The translations under genes were made by a program, and so were the position numbers. Below, in pieces: positions 61,829 to 64,000 of a DNA stretch of 64,000 bases; the stretch's first letter is position 1, and every line of letters begins with the position of its first letter. The notes under the pieces are model-generated. The model did no database searches and was not told where the DNA came from. It saw nothing but the letters and a program-made list of their open reading frames with translations. The stretch is from Flavobacterium sp. UGB4466 (GTDB taxonomy: Bacteria > Bacteroidota > Bacteroidia > Flavobacteriales > Flavobacteriaceae), in NCBI RefSeq assembly GCF_903469665.1, contig NZ_CAGKLC010000010.1, positions 1-64,000 of the forward strand, written 5' to 3'.

Positions 61829-62176
61829 ATGATCGCTGTAATTTTTGAAGTAATTCCAAACGAAGGAAAAAAAGAAGAGTATCTGTCTATTGCCGCAAGT
61901 TTACGACCGGAATTAGACAAGATAGAAGGTTTTATATCAATCGAACGCTTTCAGAGTTTCAGTGACCCTGAGAAAGTTTTGTCATTGTCCTTTTGGAAAG
62001 ACGAAGAAAGCGTTCAACAATGGAGAAATTTAGAAATGCATCGCCATGCACAAGCCAGGGGACGTAAAGAAATTTTTAAAGATTATCACTTACGAATTGC
62101 CGCCGTAGTTCGAGATTACGGAATGTTTGACCGCGAAGAAACCCCTACAGACAGTTCCGATTTTCATAAGAAGTAA
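61829..62176 (+). CDS. Antibiotic biosynthesis monooxygenase (ABM) family protein
   Basis: The 115-residue protein is a single ABM ferredoxin-like fold: IAVIFEVIPNEGKKEEYLSIAASLRPELDKIEGFISIERF, then SFWKDEESVQQWRNLEMHRHAQARGRKEIF. The family includes quinone oxygenases and heme-degrading enzymes as well as proteins of unknown role, so the substrate cannot be named. It is flanked by word repeats on both sides. Confidence 0.88.
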   Translation: MIAVIFEVIPNEGKKEEYLSIAASLRPELDKIEGFISIERFQSFSDPEKVLSLSFWKDEESVQQWRNLEMHRHAQARGRKEIFKDYHLRIAAVVRDYGMFDREETPTDSSDFHKK

Positions 62177-62179
62177 AGG

Positions 62180-62440
62180 TTCTGAGGTACTGAGGTACTG
62201 AGGTTCTAAGGTTCTAAGGTTCTGAGATGCTAAGTTTCTAAGGTTAAAATCTAACAATCTAACAATCTAAAAATCTAATAATCTAAATATCTAATTATCT
62301 AAATATCTAATAATCTAACAATCTAAAGATCTAATAATCTAATAATCTAAATATCTAACAATCTAAATATCTAATAATCTAAGAAGTCTAACCATCCAAC
62401 CATCTAATAATCTAAGAAGTCTAACGACCCAAGAAGTCCA
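62180..62440. repeat. Long AATCTAA microrepeat run before rluF
   Basis: GAGGTACTGAGGTTCTAAGG words (62184-62245) lead into about 170 bases of TAACAATCTAAATATCTAAT-type words. The sequence is almost entirely degenerate 8-11-bp repeats. Confidence 0.8.
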
Positions 62441-62449
62441 AATTTTGAC

Positions 62450-62457
62450 TACTTTTG
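62450..62457 (+). promoter_or_regulatory. -7 box adjoining the rluF start
   Basis: TACTTTTG fits TANNTTTG and ends 4 nt before the ATG at 62462, so a very short or absent leader is likely. No clear -33 TTG. Confidence 0.45.
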
Positions 62458-62461
62458 CACT

Positions 62462-63274
62462 ATGGAAGAGAATTTAAAACGTCTGAATAAATTTATAGGA
62501 GAAACAGGATACTGTTCTCGTCGTGAAGCCGATAAACTTATTGAAGAAGGACGCGTAACAATAAATGGTGCTGTACCGGAAATGGGAACAAAGGTTTCGC
62601 AGGATGATGAAGTACGTATCGATGGAAAGCTGATTGTCGAGAAAAACGAAAAAATGGTTTATTTAGCGTTCAACAAACCTGTTGGAATTGAATGTACAAC
62701 CAATCTTGAGGTTCGAAATAATATTGTAGATTATATCAATTATCCTAAACGTATTTTCCCGATTGGACGTTTGGACAAAGCGAGTGAAGGATTGATTTTT
62801 ATGACTAATGATGGTGATATTGTCAACAAAATTCTACGCGCACGAAACAATCACGAAAAAGAATATACCGTTACGGTTAACAAACCTATTACCGATCGTT
62901 TTATACAGCGAATGGGAAATGGTGTTCCAATTTTGGACACGGTTACCCGAAAATGCAAAGTAGAACAAATTAGTAAATACACCTTCAAAATTATTCTGAC
63001 CCAAGGTCTGAACCGTCAGATTCGTAGAATGTGTGAATATTTAGGATACGATGTAACTGCTTTAAAACGTATCCGCATCATCAACATCTCATTGGATGTT
63101 CCGGTGGGTCGTTATCGTGATTTAACCGATGCTGAAATTAAAGAACTGAATCATTTGATCGCACCGTCCAGTAAAACAGAGGAAGCCAGTCTCCCAAAAG
63201 AGGAAGCTCCAAAACGTAGAACCGAATTTATTTCGAAACACGATCCCCGATTTAAAAAAAGAGGAGACTATTAA
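62462..63274 (+). CDS. rluF: 23S rRNA pseudouridine synthase RluF-like
   Basis: The 270-residue enzyme has an N-terminal S4 RNA-binding domain (RLNKFIGETGYCSRREADKLIEEGRVTING) and the RsuA/RluB-type catalytic domain with the nucleophile Asp in GRLDKASEGLIFMTNDGD. It also has YTVTVNKPI and LTQGLNRQIRRMCEYLGY. It isomerises a uridine of 23S rRNA (position 2604 in E. coli numbering for RluF, assigned by family). The C-terminal ~35 residues are a charged, Pro-rich tail without known role. A short-leader promoter precedes it. Confidence 0.9.
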   Translation: MEENLKRLNKFIGETGYCSRREADKLIEEGRVTINGAVPEMGTKVSQDDEVRIDGKLIVEKNEKMVYLAFNKPVGIECTTNLEVRNNIVDYINYPKRIFPIGRLDKASEGLIFMTNDGDIVNKILRARNNHEKEYTVTVNKPITDRFIQRMGNGVPILDTVTRKCKVEQISKYTFKIILTQGLNRQIRRMCEYLGYDVTALKRIRIINISLDVPVGRYRDLTDAEIKELNHLIAPSSKTEEASLPKEEAPKRRTEFISKHDPRFKKRGDY

Positions 63275-63289
63275 AATATTCGCATAAAA

Positions 63290-63324
63290 AAATCCCTTTC
63301 GATAAAACGAAAGGGATTTTCTTT
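63290..63324. terminator. Bidirectional terminator between rluF and corA
   Basis: AAATCCCTTTCG and CGAAAGGGATTT form a 12-bp hairpin with A- and T-runs on the outsides, serving both convergent genes. Confidence 0.92.
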
Positions 63325-63347
63325 AATATGAGAAATTGTATTTTTTA

Positions 63348-64000
63348 TCAGAACCATCTTCTTCTTTTGAATAAAAACACTCCAACTGATGATAAGACAA
63401 CAGACACTAAGAGAAGAATCCAAATACCATATTTACTTTCTTCCAGACCATTCGGCACATTCATTCCATACAAACTCGCTATTAAAGTAGGAATCATCAG
63501 AATAATAGAAATCGAAGTCATTTGCTTCATAATGTTATTCATGTTATTAGAAATTACCGAAGCATAAGCATCCATCATCCCCGTCAAGATATTGCTGTAA
63601 ATATTTGCCGTGTCCTGTGCCTGACTTAATTCGATATCAACATCTTCCAGTAAATCCGGGTCAAAATGCTCTCTTTGGGCTTTTAGATTTTTGATTCTGT
63701 GAAATAAAACATCATTCCCTTTTAAGGAAGTAATAAAAAACACCAGACATTTTTCGATCTGTAAAAGCGCCTGTAATTCTGCGTTCTTGATCGATTTCTC
63801 CAGGTTGTCTTCAGCCAGTTTTATCTTTTGATTGATCTGCTTTAAGTATTTTAGATACCAGACACTTGACGATAGAAGTAACCTCATCACTAAATCGAAA
63901 TTGTCTTTGATCACTATATTTTTCCGTCTTGTATATTGAAGAAAATCAGAAACTATCTCGGTTTCATAAAAACTAATCGTAACGCAAACATCATCTTTAA
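63348..64000 (-). CDS. corA: CorA-family magnesium transporter (N-terminal part outside window)
   Basis: The frame is open from the stop at 63348 to the window edge; the GTG at 63914 is only an internal codon. About 217 C-terminal residues are visible. There is a long cytoplasmic helix region, the QDTANIYSNILTGMMDAYASVISNNMNNIMKQMT pore helix entry, the first membrane helix ISIILMIPTLIASLYGMNVP with the YGMN selectivity motif, a short loop, and the second membrane helix IWILLLVSVVLSSVGVFLF followed by a basic tail. It transports Mg2+ (or Co2+) as a pentamer in the inner membrane. Confidence 0.93.
   Translation of the reverse strand, partial: KDDVCVTISFYETEIVSDFLQYTRRKNIVIKDNFDLVMRLLLSSSVWYLKYLKQINQKIKLAEDNLEKSIKNAELQALLQIEKCLVFFITSLKGNDVLFHRIKNLKAQREHFDPDLLEDVDIELSQAQDTANIYSNILTGMMDAYASVISNNMNNIMKQMTSISIILMIPTLIASLYGMNVPNGLEESKYGIWILLLVSVVLSSVGVFLFKRRRWF

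Noticed and set aside
60856..62176. Prophage, defence island or toxin-antitoxin content
   Set aside because: No phage structural, integrase, restriction or toxin-like genes were seen in this part or anywhere else in the window.

Overview
The window is chromosomal DNA from a Bacteroidota bacterium, almost certainly a Flavobacterium. The evidence is the low G+C content, the protein set (SusC/SusD pair, T9SS-type sorting domain, DUF5683, an energy-transducing TonB, Bacteroidota-type LepB with a DUF5684-like front), promoters of the TTG-N19-TANNTTTG type, and intergenic palindromes built from short repeated words. All inferences are from reading the sequence; no database search was run.

Layout. 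1-2.4 kb: start of a secreted repeat protein that runs off the left edge, then tRNA-Pro(TGG) with three decayed tRNA-like copies. 2.4-6.2 kb: a DUF2339/DUF3999-like membrane pair. 6.4-11.7 kb: housekeeping run parA-parB-DUF5683-dapB-lepB-wbqC. 11.9-33.5 kb: a block centred on proline and hydroxyproline peptides. It holds an S37-like prolyl peptidase, divergent M24 peptidase, secreted M43 metalloprotease, SusCD importer, dipeptidyl peptidase IV, aminopeptidase P, and a complete set of enzymes for trans-4-hydroxy-L-proline -> 2-oxoglutarate (2-epimerase, FAD D-hydroxyproline dehydrogenase, pyrroline-4-hydroxy-2-carboxylate deaminase, 2-oxoglutarate semialdehyde dehydrogenase), with a divergent AraC-type regulator. 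33.9-43.3 kb: EEP hydrolase, two rhomboids, mutL, ribH, TPR protein, recF, rhodanese-thioredoxin lipoprotein, DUF2461. 43.7-53.1 kb: glycosyltransferases, Tat-signal aminotransferase, murB, PaiB-like protein, ECF sigma factor, tonB, PH-domain protein, M48 protease. 53.4-64 kb: lipA, gap, hybrid sensor kinase, lpxK, Nif3-like protein, degenerate zinc-ribbon coiled coil, alpha/beta hydrolase, monooxygenase-like protein, rluF and the 3' part of corA.

The main discovery candidate is the hydroxyproline/prolyl-peptide block. An identical 11-mer, TATATTACCCT, lies upstream of three separate transcription units in it: the S37 peptidase, susC, and the deaminase that starts the hydroxyproline operon. 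All three copies have the same orientation relative to those genes. In two of them the distance to the proposed -7 box is identical (48 nt); in the third it is 27 nt, shorter by 21 bp, or two helical turns. This suggests one regulon, possibly controlled by the adjacent AraC-type protein, that couples outer-membrane peptide uptake, proline-specific trimming and hydroxyproline catabolism. Collagen or gelatin peptides would be a natural substrate.

Other points of interest are tRNA-derived decayed repeats, a 165-bp near-palindrome inside the hydroxyproline operon, two independent duplications of gene 3' ends next to palindromic repeats, a zinc-ribbon protein with no cysteines at the expected positions, and a MutL whose endonuclease motifs look degenerate.
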